A DNA stretch of 54,176 nt from an uncultured Prevotella sp. (GCA_900550365.1 URRR01000014.1:1-54176); one strand, 5' to 3'. Shown: positions 23,993-32,744, numbered from the stretch's first letter. A program made the numbers and translations. Notes: generated by a model from the letters alone, not told the origin.

Positions 23993-25326
23993 ATTCCTTT
24001 CGCATTTTGATTTATTAATTTTCTGACTTGAATTGTAAAAAAACAAGTATAAATAAAATTTATAACAATCATGGAACATATTACGCCCAATGCTCCGATA
24101 AAATGTCCTAAATACAGAGATAAAGGTATGTGTATGATTAGCCCGATTAAAGTAACATAAGTCTGTAACTTTATCGTACCCATTCCATTGATTAATTGTA
24201 CTTGTAAAGAGTCCCATGATTGGATAATCATGTATGCTGCAACACCAACAGTCATTATAAATGGAACATTTGCCTTATTCCCAATCCAGAAATGATAAAC
24301 CAACGGTGAACATAAGACCATTATTACCAGTACCGCTGCTGAAACCATAAATACTTTTGACATTTTACGGTAAACGTTCTTCATCCAAGTAAAGTCTTTT
24401 TTTGTATAAGCATCAGTAAATGCCGGCCATAAAGGTGATAATATAATGGTATAAAACATCATGGCAGCTCCAAGATATTTATAGGCGATGTTGTATGAAG
24501 TTACTTCATCTGGTCCTGAAACGTTTGAAATCAAAATATTTGTACATTGATATAATATCACGACTTGTATCTGTATAAGAAAAAATTTTGCACCCAGACC
24601 AAACAAATCATTTACATAAACCTTATTTACCGATTTAACACTCGGCCTTACATCTTTGAACTTTCCAGAAAACAGAATGACAGACGCTATCGAAATGACC
24701 AATACCGGTATCATGGATACAGCAAAGGCCAGTGAGATTAATGATGGCGGACAACATCTTGTCAGTATGTAGATTGCAATAAGTGATAAGAAATTTCCTA
24801 TTACAGGAAAAGCGGAAGACAATGCCACTTTCTGATATGCTGAAATAACCGCAATAAGCACATTTACAATCATCTGAAGACAGAAACAGGCTGCTAAGAC
24901 ATGAAGGGTTTTTACTATTTCGTAATTATAAATGACATTAACATTTAAAAAAGATGCCCAGTTAATGTGTGGTATGATTAATTCCAGCAATATACATAGT
25001 GGTAAAAATATAATAATCATCATGAAATATGTGGTAGAGACCAAGGCTTTCCCCCTATTCAAATCTCCCATGGCTATAGCTTCTGCAAGCTTGTTCTTCA
25101 GACCTAAAGTGAAGCCGACATCAAAGAAATTAAGCCAAAGTATAATTGACGAGAGTGTCAGCCAAATACCATACAATTCAGAAGAAACATAGCCTAAGGT
25201 CATAGGGACAAGTAATAAGGAGATTGCTATACTGCAACCTTTTATTAATAATGACCCTATAATATTTTTCTTTACAGTGACAGAACGTTGGCTCCCGGAG
25301 AAAATATATTTCAAAAACGGATACAT
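23980..25326 (-). CDS. polysaccharide flippase (Wzx-like)
   Basis: This 448-residue protein has about twelve to fourteen hydrophobic spans and the MOP-superfamily start (KKNIIGSLLIKGCSIAISLL, LVPMTLGYVSSELYGIW) seen in Wzx and RfbX lipid-linked oligosaccharide flippases. It would move the undecaprenyl-linked repeat unit across the inner membrane for Wzy to polymerise. It is the first structural gene after the UpxY-like gene, with a 332-bp gap between them. The AT-rich composition is like the neighbouring glycan genes. Confidence 0.88.
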   Translation of the reverse strand: MYPFLKYIFSGSQRSVTVKKNIIGSLLIKGCSIAISLLLVPMTLGYVSSELYGIWLTLSSIILWLNFFDVGFTLGLKNKLAEAIAMGDLNRGKALVSTTYFMMIIIFLPLCILLELIIPHINWASFLNVNVIYNYEIVKTLHVLAACFCLQMIVNVLIAVISAYQKVALSSAFPVIGNFLSLIAIYILTRCCPPSLISLAFAVSMIPVLVISIASVILFSGKFKDVRPSVKSVNKVYVNDLFGLGAKFFLIQIQVVILYQCTNILISNVSGPDEVTSYNIAYKYLGAAMMFYTIILSPLWPAFTDAYTKKDFTWMKNVYRKMSKVFMVSAAVLVIMVLCSPLVYHFWIGNKANVPFIMTVGVAAYMIIQSWDSLQVQLINGMGTIKLQTYVTLIGLIIHIPLSLYLGHFIGALGVICSMIVINFIYTCFFTIQVRKLINQNAKGIWIK

Positions 25327-25658
25327 CTTGAAAGTATTTTAACGTAAATCTGACGAATTCAGAACAACGTGAAATGTGTGTCACACCATCCTTTGGGCAA
25401 TAATGCAAGCATGATAATAAAGACGTTTTGCGTAAGACTCTTTTACAAAATAAAACGGTCAATTACAGCGGATATAATGAATATCTGAAATACCACGTAT
25501 TACATACTGGCAGGAAATATGCAGTCTGCAGAGTAAAACCGCTCGTGTTGACTATTTTGTAAAACAGAGGATATTGTCATATTTCATAACTTTTTCAACA
25601 AATAGGGCGGAAACTTAAAAGCTATCAAATACCAACATGAATCCATCAGACTCACGTA
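25327..25658. other. 332-bp leader between the UpxY-like gene and the flippase
   Basis: This gap has no convincing gene, clear TAnnTTTG box on the minus strand or strong terminator. It separates the antiterminator gene from the structural genes in the direction of transcription. Confidence 0.4.
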
Positions 25659-27167
25659 TTATTCATGCAGCCACACCGTCCTGAGGTATCTGCGCCACAC
25701 GGCGAGATGAGTAGTCTTGTTGATTTCAGTGCAGATTTCGGTGCAGGTGCGTATTAACCGGTCTTTACCGCTTTCAATGTCGGTCGTGGTTATGGCCATG
25801 ACGTTCAGCGACGCGTCGCCTACTTTAAGGCCGGGTATGGCCTTTACGGGCGATGCGACGTCTGTCAACACCTTATATAAGGTGGGAGCGTAGTTGCGGA
25901 ACGAGTTGATCAACTGTTCTTTCTCCTTATCATCGGCGGTCTGCGCCGTGCCGCTAACCAGCCGTTCATTAGCTTTGCCCGCGGTTAGGAAATACTGGCC
26001 GAGGAAAGTGTCCCAGTCGGCAAAGAGGGTAAAGCTTCTCTCCACCCCTGCTGCATGGCATGAGGGCAAGACGCCTATATGTGCATAATACGTAGTGGTA
26101 ACGGTTTCAGATTTTTTCCTTGAAGGATAATACATCTCTTCCGTGATGTCAACCTTGCGGATAATTTCAGTAAAGTCTTTATGCTGAAGTATGGTTCCGC
26201 ACGTACCTTCATCAATATCTACGCCTGATGCAGGAGTAAGAAAAGGGCGTATGACAAACCGTGGCCAGCCTGACCTGACATAACCCGGGTTGTCATGCTC
26301 ATAGCGGACGAGGTTCATCACGAGCGCGGCCTCATCATTACTCATCTGAGCCAGACGCCGGCTTAACGCCTCATGACCGTTACGTGAAAGTTCCTGAGTC
26401 AGGCTGACCAATGACGGCTTTACGGCCAGTCTGTCAATAATGCCGTGCAGCATCGGAATGGTCTGCCCGCCATAGCCGCAGCCCTGCAGACAGCCGATAA
26501 GCATGTCGACGGCGCGCTCCTTTGCCGTAGCTACTGACAGGCGGTCGCCCTCAGCGTTGTGCAGGCGGACCACATGAAAGTTCCATACATCGGGAACTGA
26601 AACGGCAATATAAGCGTTACGTCCCCACGCCTTCATGTTGAACACCAGCCGCCTGTCACGCCGGAAGCGTGCCATATACCCTTCGCGGCCTGCCAGCGGA
26701 CCGTCAATTACCTTTACTATCTCGTTAGGCTCACCGGTCTTGGGGTTGAAAGCATAGTCAGAATAAGGCCGCTCAAGTATTACCAGTCTGTCTGCATAGT
26801 TCTCGTTGAAGTCCTTGAAAGCACGCATCTGCGCCTCGGGGACGGTCATCAGACTGGCCTTACGGTCACTCTCTTTCTTATGTTCATAAAGAATTGTTCC
26901 CTCTGAATAATACCTGTCCATGAATTCAGTCAGGGCCTGCTGCGTGGAGAGAACGAACACGAAGCCGGCAAACAGCGGCGCGGCAGCTTCAGTGCCGTTC
27001 CTGCGTATGCGTGCCGTGGTATGTGTGGGGCAATATACTTCAAGAATGTTCTTTGCCTCTGCCATGTGTTGTTCCAGCATTTTCGCCAGCTTTTTCTCCT
27101 GGTGAGGCAGTGTGCGTACAATGAACCACCTGAAGTCGACCTTGTTCTGCTTATCAGGATTACGCAT
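25659..27167 (-). CDS. UpxY/NusG-like antiterminator with ~300-residue C-terminal extension
   Basis: This 502-residue protein starts like UpxY family antiterminators: FRWFIVRTLPHQEKKLAKML (residues 12-31) is the NusG N-terminal domain core, followed by VYCPTHTTARI, PLFAGFVFV and a KOW-like segment VIDGPLAGREGYMARF (153-168). UpxY proteins are usually under 200 residues and help RNA polymerase read through their own capsule operon. Here about 300 more residues follow (roughly 205-502) with no family I recognise; they look mostly helical and end in VWRRYLRTVWLHE. The gene heads the leftward polysaccharide unit, which supports a regulatory role. GC content is more like the housekeeping genes than like the glycan genes below. 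Confidence 0.8.
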   Translation of the reverse strand: MRNPDKQNKVDFRWFIVRTLPHQEKKLAKMLEQHMAEAKNILEVYCPTHTTARIRRNGTEAAAPLFAGFVFVLSTQQALTEFMDRYYSEGTILYEHKKESDRKASLMTVPEAQMRAFKDFNENYADRLVILERPYSDYAFNPKTGEPNEIVKVIDGPLAGREGYMARFRRDRRLVFNMKAWGRNAYIAVSVPDVWNFHVVRLHNAEGDRLSVATAKERAVDMLIGCLQGCGYGGQTIPMLHGIIDRLAVKPSLVSLTQELSRNGHEALSRRLAQMSNDEAALVMNLVRYEHDNPGYVRSGWPRFVIRPFLTPASGVDIDEGTCGTILQHKDFTEIIRKVDITEEMYYPSRKKSETVTTTYYAHIGVLPSCHAAGVERSFTLFADWDTFLGQYFLTAGKANERLVSGTAQTADDKEKEQLINSFRNYAPTLYKVLTDVASPVKAIPGLKVGDASLNVMAITTTDIESGKDRLIRTCTEICTEINKTTHLAVWRRYLRTVWLHE

Positions 27168-27618
27168 GTTTAGGTGACAATCTATTTGAGACGCTGATTG
27201 CGCAAATACTGTTCAACGGACAACATTTCACCCTTTCCTCTCATGACAATCGCATGAAAGTTATGAAATGTCTTTTTTCAGACTTAACGGCAGCATTCCG
27301 GACGAACCTCAGCAGCAATGGTATGCCGTTTTTATGTGGCAGGAAGAGTAAAGCACTGTACGCTTCACAATAGCACTTTTCATACCACTAAGTTTTTAGA
27401 AATCAGTTAATTAAGCCTCTTTTGAACCGTTGCTTACACTATATATTCATAGTATGAAGCGGCGATTCGGAAGCAAAAGTACAAAAAAGAACTGAAATAA
27501 AGCAGTTCCTTTGATAAAAATCCCAAAATATTTGTCTCTACAGACTTGCCTGACCATAACAAAGCGGCATGCCGGAATCAGTACGTAATGCGATCAGGCT
27601 ATATACCATTCAATAAAT
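27168..27618. other. leader region of the UpxY-like gene
   Basis: About 450 bp with no gene seen. A -7 box TACTTTTG (minus strand) at 27474-27481 would start transcription near 27467, leaving a leader of about 300 nt before the ATG at 27167. I found no long inverted repeats flanking this box, so there is no sign of an invertible promoter. Confidence 0.4.
27474..27481 (-). promoter_or_regulatory. candidate -7 element for the polysaccharide locus
   Basis: The minus strand reads TACTTTTG, matching TAnnTTTG. No TTTG is seen at the proper -33 distance. Confidence 0.35.
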
Positions 27619-27658
27619 AAAAAGAAGGTGCATCAAAACTTTGACGCACCTTCTTTTA
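27619..27658. terminator. bidirectional terminator
   Basis: AAAAGAAGGTGC and GCACCTTCTTTT pair around an inner TCAAA/TTTGA stem with a single mismatch. A-rich and T-rich edges give a T run on both strands. It lies about 60 bp after the stop of the leftward 103-residue gene. Confidence 0.8.
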
Positions 27659-27717
27659 TACAGTCAACAAAGATATTTACCTTGAAGAACGGACGTAAAA
27701 AAACCGGTTACCACAGC

Positions 27718-28029
27718 TCACCGCTTGTCCAGCACGCCGTAAAGCTGCCACTTGTCGGCATAAAAGTTTCTTTTGATAATATGCTTGAAGTCGAGCATCA
27801 TGTCTTTCACGGTTGCAAGTTTGGCGTTAGCCTCGCCGGTTTTATTGCTTGCTGCGGCGCGCAGAGTCTCAACCTCTTTATTAAGAACTTCGCCCTCCTT
27901 GATAGCCTGCTCCAGTTTAGCCACATTCTCAGGAGTTATGCCGTAGCTTTTAAGTTCTTCCTGGTTTTTCTTGATACCTTCAACAAGAATCGTGGCTTTT
28001 TCCAAATAATTCAAATAAGTTTTTGACAT
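27718..28029 (-). CDS. 103-residue coiled-coil protein of unknown function
   Basis: The protein is highly charged and helical: YLEKATILVEGIKKNQEELK, then a long heptad-like stretch VAKLEQAIKEGEVLNKEVE, then AKLATVKDMMLDFKHIIKRN. It has no signal peptide or membrane span. A -7 box (TATATTTG, minus strand) at 28111-28118 gives it its own promoter, and a strong terminator follows, so it is a single-gene unit. No family is named with confidence. Confidence 0.65.
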   Translation of the reverse strand: MSKTYLNYLEKATILVEGIKKNQEELKSYGITPENVAKLEQAIKEGEVLNKEVETLRAAASNKTGEANAKLATVKDMMLDFKHIIKRNFYADKWQLYGVLDKR

Positions 28030-28615
28030 TTTGTTTATTTTGATAAATCAATAAGGATAACGGCTCCTTACATGGCACGAGAGCTTGCCCGAAACACGCA
28101 AAACCCTATGCAAATATACGAAAAAATCACTTCTGCCGCAACGCCTCATAGCAGACATACATACGTAAGTCATTGATTATCAAATGAATACATAAAGTTA
28201 AATTATTTAAATTTTACATTACATCTTGTCATAAAATAAGAAAAACAGAATGCATATACACACTTCAGTCAGCCGTCAGGCTCTATACATCTAACCGTTC
28301 TGGCCACATCTGAAGACAGCCCTCAGGCAGGCAATAAAGCACTGTCTTAAGCGGAAACGGACACAGACCAGCAGACGGACATGAAATCTGTAAGAAAAAC
28401 GCGCCGTTTTACTTATATTATGCAACAACAAGACACGCTGCCGGCAGTTACCGTAAGCAAAACCGGGCATGACGCTTTCAATTTCAAAAGGCCGTGTTTT
28501 ACTGAGCAAAACACGGCCTTTTGGCTTGCAAAAGACGGCCTTCCGCACAGCAAAAGGCCGTTAATTGGCTTACCGCCGGCGGCACAGGGCGCTGCCGACT
28601 GGCACAGGGCGCAGG
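28030..28615. other. repeat-containing intergenic region
   Basis: About 590 bp between two leftward genes. A -7 box for the downstream gene is at 28111-28118. The right part is repeat: 28439-28563 includes a GGCCGTC-family hairpin, and about 28380-28490 is, in reverse complement, similar to 36495-36610. The middle contains nothing recognised. Confidence 0.5.
28485..28523. repeat. GGCCGTC-family hairpin
   Basis: A perfect 16-bp stem CAAAAGGCCGTGTTTT (28485-28500) / AAAACACGGCCTTTTG (28508-28523) with a 7-nt loop, and a related half unit at 28530-28563. It lies just past the 3' end of tadA and could act as a terminator. Confidence 0.75.
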
Positions 28616-29077
28616 CTAACGCCTCGCCTTAAAGAAATCCTGCATCAGCCGGCGGCACTCTTCTTCAAGTACTCCGGCCGTGACAGTAGCCTTCGGGTGA
28701 AGTGCCTGCGGCGCGTAACGGGTGAATCCCCGCTTGTCGTCAGGCGCGCCGTAAACCACGCGGCGTATCTGCGCCCAGCCTATTGCCCCGGCACACATGA
28801 CGCACGGCTCAACGGTGACATACAGCGTGCAGTCAGTAAGATACTTGCCTCCAAGGTTGGCGGCGGCGGCCGTTATGGCCTGCATCTCGGCATGAGCGGT
28901 CACGTCGTTAAGGGTTTCGGTCAGGTTGTGCGCACGTGATATAATCTTGTCACGGCACACTATTACCGCGCCTACGGGTATCTCGCCGGCCTCAAACGCA
29001 GCCTCGGCCTCGGCCAGAGCCTTGCGCATGTAGCGTTCGTCTTTCTGTTGTTGAGTCTCTTCTGCAGGTGTTCCCAT
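28616..29077 (-). CDS. tadA: tRNA adenosine(34) deaminase TadA-like
   Basis: This 153-residue cytidine-deaminase-fold enzyme has the zinc motif HAEMQAI (His62, Glu64) and VTVEPCVMCAGAI (Cys92, Cys95), plus GEIPVGAVIV upstream and RRVVYGAPDDKRGF downstream as in TadA. It would convert A34 of tRNA-Arg to inosine; guanine deaminase relatives are the alternative. A -7 box (TAATTTTG, minus strand) lies at 29092-29099, 15 bp before the start. The yraN gene diverges on the other strand. Confidence 0.88.
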   Translation of the reverse strand: MGTPAEETQQQKDERYMRKALAEAEAAFEAGEIPVGAVIVCRDKIISRAHNLTETLNDVTAHAEMQAITAAAANLGGKYLTDCTLYVTVEPCVMCAGAIGWAQIRRVVYGAPDDKRGFTRYAPQALHPKATVTAGVLEEECRRLMQDFFKARR

Positions 29078-29242
29078 ACTTTGTTTTTATGCAAAATTAC
29101 CAAAAATGGGCATAACGCTACGCCTTGTTACGGAAAAATTGTATTTTTGCAGATAATTCACAGCTGCGCTGCCAGCACAATAATGAATTGCCAGGCGGCG
29201 TAATTATGAATCATGAATTGTGAATTATGAATTAAAAAAATT

Positions 29243-29605
29243 ATGGCCGAGCATAATGACACGGGGCGCTGGGGCGAACGGAAAGCCGCCGAATATCTTG
29301 AGCATAAAGGCTACAGGATAATGTGGAGAGACTGGCGCGACGGTCATCGCGACATCGACATAGTGGCCATTGACGCCGACCAGCTTGTCGTTGTGGAGGT
29401 GAAGACGCGGCGGAACAACACTTACATGGAGCCTGAACAGGCCGTTGACGCCCGCAAGATACGCAGTCTGGCCATTGCGGCGGCCAAGTTTGTGAGGACT
29501 TACGGCATCGAAATGCCGGTGCGTTTCGACATCGTGAGCGTGACGGGAACGGGCGACGACGACTGCCGGATAAGGCATATCGAGGACGCGTTCACGCCGT
29601 GGTAG
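29243..29605 (+). CDS. YraN family protein (UPF0102)
   Basis: This 120-residue protein is a small PD-(D/E)xK nuclease-fold protein of the UPF0102 family: GRWGERKAAEYLEHKGY at the N-terminus, GHRDIDIVAIDADQLVVVEV with the Asp and the ExK (VEVKTR) pair, and IRSLAIAAAKFV. The function is not established; the family is linked to DNA processing and often lies near ribosome or recombination genes. A -7 box TATTTTTG is at 29142-29149 and an AT-rich aattcat repeat fills the leader. Confidence 0.85.
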   Translation: MAEHNDTGRWGERKAAEYLEHKGYRIMWRDWRDGHRDIDIVAIDADQLVVVEVKTRRNNTYMEPEQAVDARKIRSLAIAAAKFVRTYGIEMPVRFDIVSVTGTGDDDCRIRHIEDAFTPW

Positions 29606-29616
29606 ACAGTATTTAA

Positions 29617-29673
29617 GTGAAGAGTGAAAAGTGAAAAGTGAAAAGTGAAGAGTGAAAAGTGAAGAATGAAGAG
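29617..29673. repeat. 7-bp GTGAAAA/GTGAAGA tandem repeat
   Basis: About eight units of GTGAAAA or GTGAAGA lie between yraN and birA. Unit number may vary between strains. Confidence 0.75.
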
Positions 29674-29706
29674 GTTGACAATCTTCTTTTAAAATATAAT
29701 TAGTAC

Positions 29707-30453
29707 GTGGACATTAAGATAATACGCCTCGACGAGACCGACTCTACCAACCGTTACCTGCGCGACTACCGTGGCGAAGAGGGCGGCATGATGACCGTTG
29801 TAACGGCGTCTCACCAGACGGCGGGGCGCGGACAGGGGCGTAACTCGTGGGAAAGCGAGGCGGGGCAGAACCTGCTTTTCAGCATAAAGACATATCCCGA
29901 GGGGCTTGCCGCCAGACGGCAGTTCGTCATGCTTGAGGCCGGAGCACTGGCCGTGCGCGACGCTCTGGCACAATATGCTGACGGATTCACCGTAAAGTGG
30001 CCTAACGACGTTTATCACGGCGACATGAAAATCAGCGGTACGCTGTCTGAATGTACCATATCAGGCGGCCTCGTAGGCGCCTGCATAATGGGCACGGGGA
30101 TAAATGTCAACCAGAGAACGTTCGTAAGCGACGCGCCTAATCCTGTGTCGCTTGCCGCTGTTGTGGGTCACGACGTCAGTCTTGACGTTGTTCTTGATGA
30201 CGTGCTGAGGCGCTTCTCGGCTTATCTCGGCATGGTGAACAGCGGCAGGTATGACGGCATTCATGACAGATATTGCGCCTGCATGTACCGCCGCGAGGGG
30301 CTGCATGCCTATCGCGACGCGGCCGGTGAGTTCGCAGCAGGTATCGAGAGAGTAGAGCCTGACGGTCATCTCGTACTTAAAAGAGCTGACGGCAGCCTGT
30401 CAAGGTATATGTTTAAGGAAGTGGAATTTATCAGAACATTTGACAAAAAATAA
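29707..30453 (+). CDS. birA: biotin--[acetyl-CoA-carboxylase] ligase
   Basis: This 248-residue protein is the catalytic core of BirA: TDSTNRYL, the nucleotide loop TAGRGQGRNSW (38-48), FSIKTYP and VKWPNDVYHGDMKISG with the catalytic Lys, plus a small SH3-like C-terminal domain. It lacks the N-terminal DNA-binding domain, so it is only a ligase, attaching biotin to carboxylase carrier proteins. The start is GTG (VDIKIIRLDETDS after fMet is usual), since no upstream ATG fits. The pyrH gene follows after 12 bp. Confidence 0.9.
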   Translation: MDIKIIRLDETDSTNRYLRDYRGEEGGMMTVVTASHQTAGRGQGRNSWESEAGQNLLFSIKTYPEGLAARRQFVMLEAGALAVRDALAQYADGFTVKWPNDVYHGDMKISGTLSECTISGGLVGACIMGTGINVNQRTFVSDAPNPVSLAAVVGHDVSLDVVLDDVLRRFSAYLGMVNSGRYDGIHDRYCACMYRREGLHAYRDAAGEFAAGIERVEPDGHLVLKRADGSLSRYMFKEVEFIRTFDKK

Positions 30454-30465
30454 CAATCAGCACTT

Positions 30466-31176
30466 ATGGCAAAGTACAAAAGAATCTTATTGAAGCTCAG
30501 CGGCGAGAGCCTTATGGGCAAACAGCATTTCGGAATTGACCCGGAACGCCTTTCAGACTACGCTCGTCAGATTAAGGAAGTGCATGACATGGGCGTACAG
30601 ATAGGTATCGTCATCGGCGGCGGCAACATCTTCCGCGGTCTCAGCGGGGCAGGCAAAGGCTTCGACAGAGTGAAGGGTGACCAGATGGGAATGTGCGCCA
30701 CGGTAATCAATTCGCTTGCGCTCAGCTCGGCACTCGGCGCGTTAGGAGTTAAGAACAAGGTGCTGACGGCTATCCGCATGGAGCCTATCGGCGAGTTTTA
30801 CAGCAAGTGGAAGGCTATCGAGGCCATGGAGGCAGGTTACATCTGCATCTTCAGCGCCGGCACAGGGTCGCCTTATTTCACGACAGACACGGGCAGCTCG
30901 CTGCGCGGTATTGAGATAGAGGCTGACGTGATGCTCAAGGGTACACGCGTTGACGGCATCTATACGGCTGACCCGGAGAAAGACCCTACGGCCACAAAGT
31001 TCACCGACATTACTTACGACGAGATTTATACGCGTGGTCTGAAGGTAATGGACCTCACGGCAACAACGATGTGTAAGGAGAATAATCTGCCCATCTACGT
31101 CTTCAACATGGACGTAGTCGGCAACCTGAAGCGCGTGATGGACGGCGAGGAAATCGGTACGTTGGTACATAACTGA
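30466..31176 (+). CDS. pyrH: UMP kinase
   Basis: The 236-residue protein belongs to the amino-acid-kinase fold UMP kinases: KRILLKLSGESLMG at the N-terminus, IGIVIGGGNIFRG, DQMGMCATVINSLAL, the aspartate site VMLKGTRVDGIYTADP and MDLTATTMCKENNLPIYVFN. It phosphorylates UMP to UDP in pyrimidine metabolism. It follows birA by 12 bp and is closed by a long hairpin. Confidence 0.95.
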   Translation: MAKYKRILLKLSGESLMGKQHFGIDPERLSDYARQIKEVHDMGVQIGIVIGGGNIFRGLSGAGKGFDRVKGDQMGMCATVINSLALSSALGALGVKNKVLTAIRMEPIGEFYSKWKAIEAMEAGYICIFSAGTGSPYFTTDTGSSLRGIEIEADVMLKGTRVDGIYTADPEKDPTATKFTDITYDEIYTRGLKVMDLTATTMCKENNLPIYVFNMDVVGNLKRVMDGEEIGTLVHN

Positions 31177-31181
31177 CAAAA

Positions 31182-31365
31182 GGTAAAACGGTAAAAAAGT
31201 AAAAAGGTAAATATATTGAAAAAAGAAAGAGGTGAGAGAAGTGCTTTTTATCAGCGTAATTCTCTCACCCCTTTTCTTTTTATAAATTATCTTTCAAAGA
31301 TTTTACAGCCTTGTCTGTTTGTCTTTTTTTACCGTTTTACCTTTTTACTTTTTTACCTTTAAAAA
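31182..31365. terminator. terminator region between pyrH and lysO genes
   Basis: The stem GGTGAGAGAA (31231-31240) / TTCTCTCACC (31260-31269) is followed by CCTTTTCTTTTT. It is nested inside a longer inverted repeat of GTAAAAAGGTAAA and its complement near 31190-31210 and 31330-31360. It can end transcription from both sides. Confidence 0.7.
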
Positions 31366-31992
31366 TTAGATTTTACAAAACACCGTTACCAAAAGCGGCA
31401 CTGACAGCTCGAGAGCGATGCCGTGCAGGATTGCGGCAGGCACCATGTCCTTGCCTGAATAGCGGCTTATTGACGGCAGCATAACGTCCATAGAGTTGAT
31501 GCCCGCTGCCGAGATAGGCGCCAGCTTACCGAAGAAACGCGAGAAAAGCGGTGCTCCGAGCAGTGAGACTACTTCTCTGACGATGTTTGCAAGAAGGGCA
31601 AGCGTGCCCAGTTCGGTGGCTATCTGCACGCCGGCAGACGCTCCCTTGATTTCTGTTATGAGCACGGATGACAGCGAATAGTAAGCGAAACCGCTGCTTA
31701 CCGCAAGGCAGTCGGCCATGCTTCGGCCTGCAATGAACAGGCTGGCGAGCACTGAGAACATCAGAGTTCCGGCTATCGTGAACAGCGGCAGCAGCAACAT
31801 CTGGGGCTTGAAGCCATGAATCATCTCCTTAAACTTGTCATTTGACCCGATGCTGATGCCGACTTGCAGCACAAGAGCACACAGAATAGCCATTGTAAGG
31901 CCGTCCGGCATGATGCCGGAGGGTATTATTCCGCTTACGCCGAGCGTCACTCCGAGCGCGAACATGCCAAGAACTTTAAGCGTATCCTTCAT
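31366..31992 (-). CDS. lysO: LysO family transporter, C-terminal half
   Basis: This 208-residue membrane protein corresponds to the C-terminal part of LysO (DUF340): GISIGSNDKFKEMI, GFAYYSLSSVLITEIKG and SAAGINSMDVMLPSISRYSG, with about six hydrophobic spans. LysO exports lysine and its toxic analogue thialysine in enterobacteria. The N-terminal part is a separate gene at 31989-32276, overlapping by 4 bp (ATGA), so the two halves probably form one transporter. Confidence 0.8.
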   Translation of the reverse strand: MKDTLKVLGMFALGVTLGVSGIIPSGIMPDGLTMAILCALVLQVGISIGSNDKFKEMIHGFKPQMLLLPLFTIAGTLMFSVLASLFIAGRSMADCLAVSSGFAYYSLSSVLITEIKGASAGVQIATELGTLALLANIVREVVSLLGAPLFSRFFGKLAPISAAGINSMDVMLPSISRYSGKDMVPAAILHGIALELSVPLLVTVFCKI

Positions 31993-32276
31993 CTTTTACC
32001 TCCTTTCTTGTTCTTTTTGAATATCAGCCTGTAGGCAAAATACGACGCAAGCAGGCTGCCGGCCGTGCCGAACAGCGCCAAAATAGCGGCGTGCATGCCG
32101 TAGCGGCCGAGATTGTTGATAAGCTCGGAGTTGGTGCCTATCGACACTCCGAACACGAAAAGCATGACAAGCACCGTGCCTGAGACGCTCTTGTCTATAT
32201 TCTTCAGACATCCGGCGTTGCGGAACACGTATCCTACAACAATGCCGGACAGCAGTAATAGAAGTATGTTGAACAT
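31989..32276 (-). CDS. LysO family transporter, N-terminal half
   Basis: This 95-residue protein carries the first spans of LysO: MFNILLLLLSGIVVGYVFR, NIDKSVSGTVLVMLFVFGVS and IGTNSELINNLGRYG. It ends in a basic tail (KKNKKGGKR) near its overlap with the second half. In E. coli both parts are in one protein. The -7 box TACCTTTG (minus strand) at 32579-32586 would give a 300-nt leader; I could not find a lysine riboswitch in it. Confidence 0.75.
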   Translation of the reverse strand: MFNILLLLLSGIVVGYVFRNAGCLKNIDKSVSGTVLVMLFVFGVSIGTNSELINNLGRYGMHAAILALFGTAGSLLASYFAYRLIFKKNKKGGKR

Positions 32277-32744
32277 TGTCTTTGATTCTGTTTTCTTTGT
32301 TATTGAACATTTGTTTACCGTCGTTCACCTGAAAATGAACGGACAATAGCAGTGCCGCCTGTAGTCATTCGCACGGGCGGTAACGGCAGTCTGCATGCCA
32401 GGGGATGATGCGGACGTAAATAAAATGTGGAGAACAAAATCAGAGAAAACCGCTGAACCAGTGTGCACATACGATGAGACAGGCCTGCGGCGGACACTTC
32501 CTCCACATTCCATAGTCACTCATTGTATGTCTGCTGAATATCTTCATACGGTTATTTTGCCTTTTTCTTTTGCGGCTGCAAAGGTAATAAAAAGGATTGG
32601 AATTAATGAATAAAAATGCAGAAAATATTCTTTTACGACATAAAAACGGCTTTTCTGCTGTGCCGGAAGCTGTAAACGGAACGCCTGCCGGCCATGCCTG
32701 AGCGTTGATTCAGGCGCGACCGGCAGGCGTTAAGGCTGTCTTTA
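32277..32744. other. leader of the lysO genes and 3' hairpin of GH28
   Basis: The gap carries the long leader of the leftward lysO pair, a candidate -7 box at 32579-32586, and a hairpin near 32680-32731. A small CCGTCGTTCACC / GTGAACG-like stem-loop lies near 32320-32345. No gene is seen. Confidence 0.45.
32680..32731 (-). terminator. hairpin after the GH28 gene
   Basis: AACGCCTGCCGG (32680-32691) pairs with CCGGCAGGCGTT (32720-32731), and an inner GCCTGA/TCAGGC stem fills the loop. It starts 13 bp past the stop of the leftward GH28 gene. A T run is weak. Confidence 0.6.

Noticed and set aside
23992..24217. 314-residue form of the SGNH hydrolase
   Set aside because: The extra N-terminus is antisense-free but lies wholly inside the flippase gene and lacks export features; ATG 23992 puts the membrane anchor at the N-terminus.
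27168..27620. invertible promoter ahead of the UpxY-like gene
   Set aside because: I could not find long inverted repeats flanking the -7 box, and no recombinase gene is in the window.
28291..28548. 85-residue minus-strand frame
   Set aside because: It lies in the dispersed GGCCGTC repeat; the same PFEIESV…FAYGNC string appears in the frame at 36478-36702, so both are repeat-derived rather than genes.
32277..32580. lysine riboswitch ahead of the lysO pair
   Set aside because: The leader lacks a pattern I could match to the L box; only short hairpins are seen.
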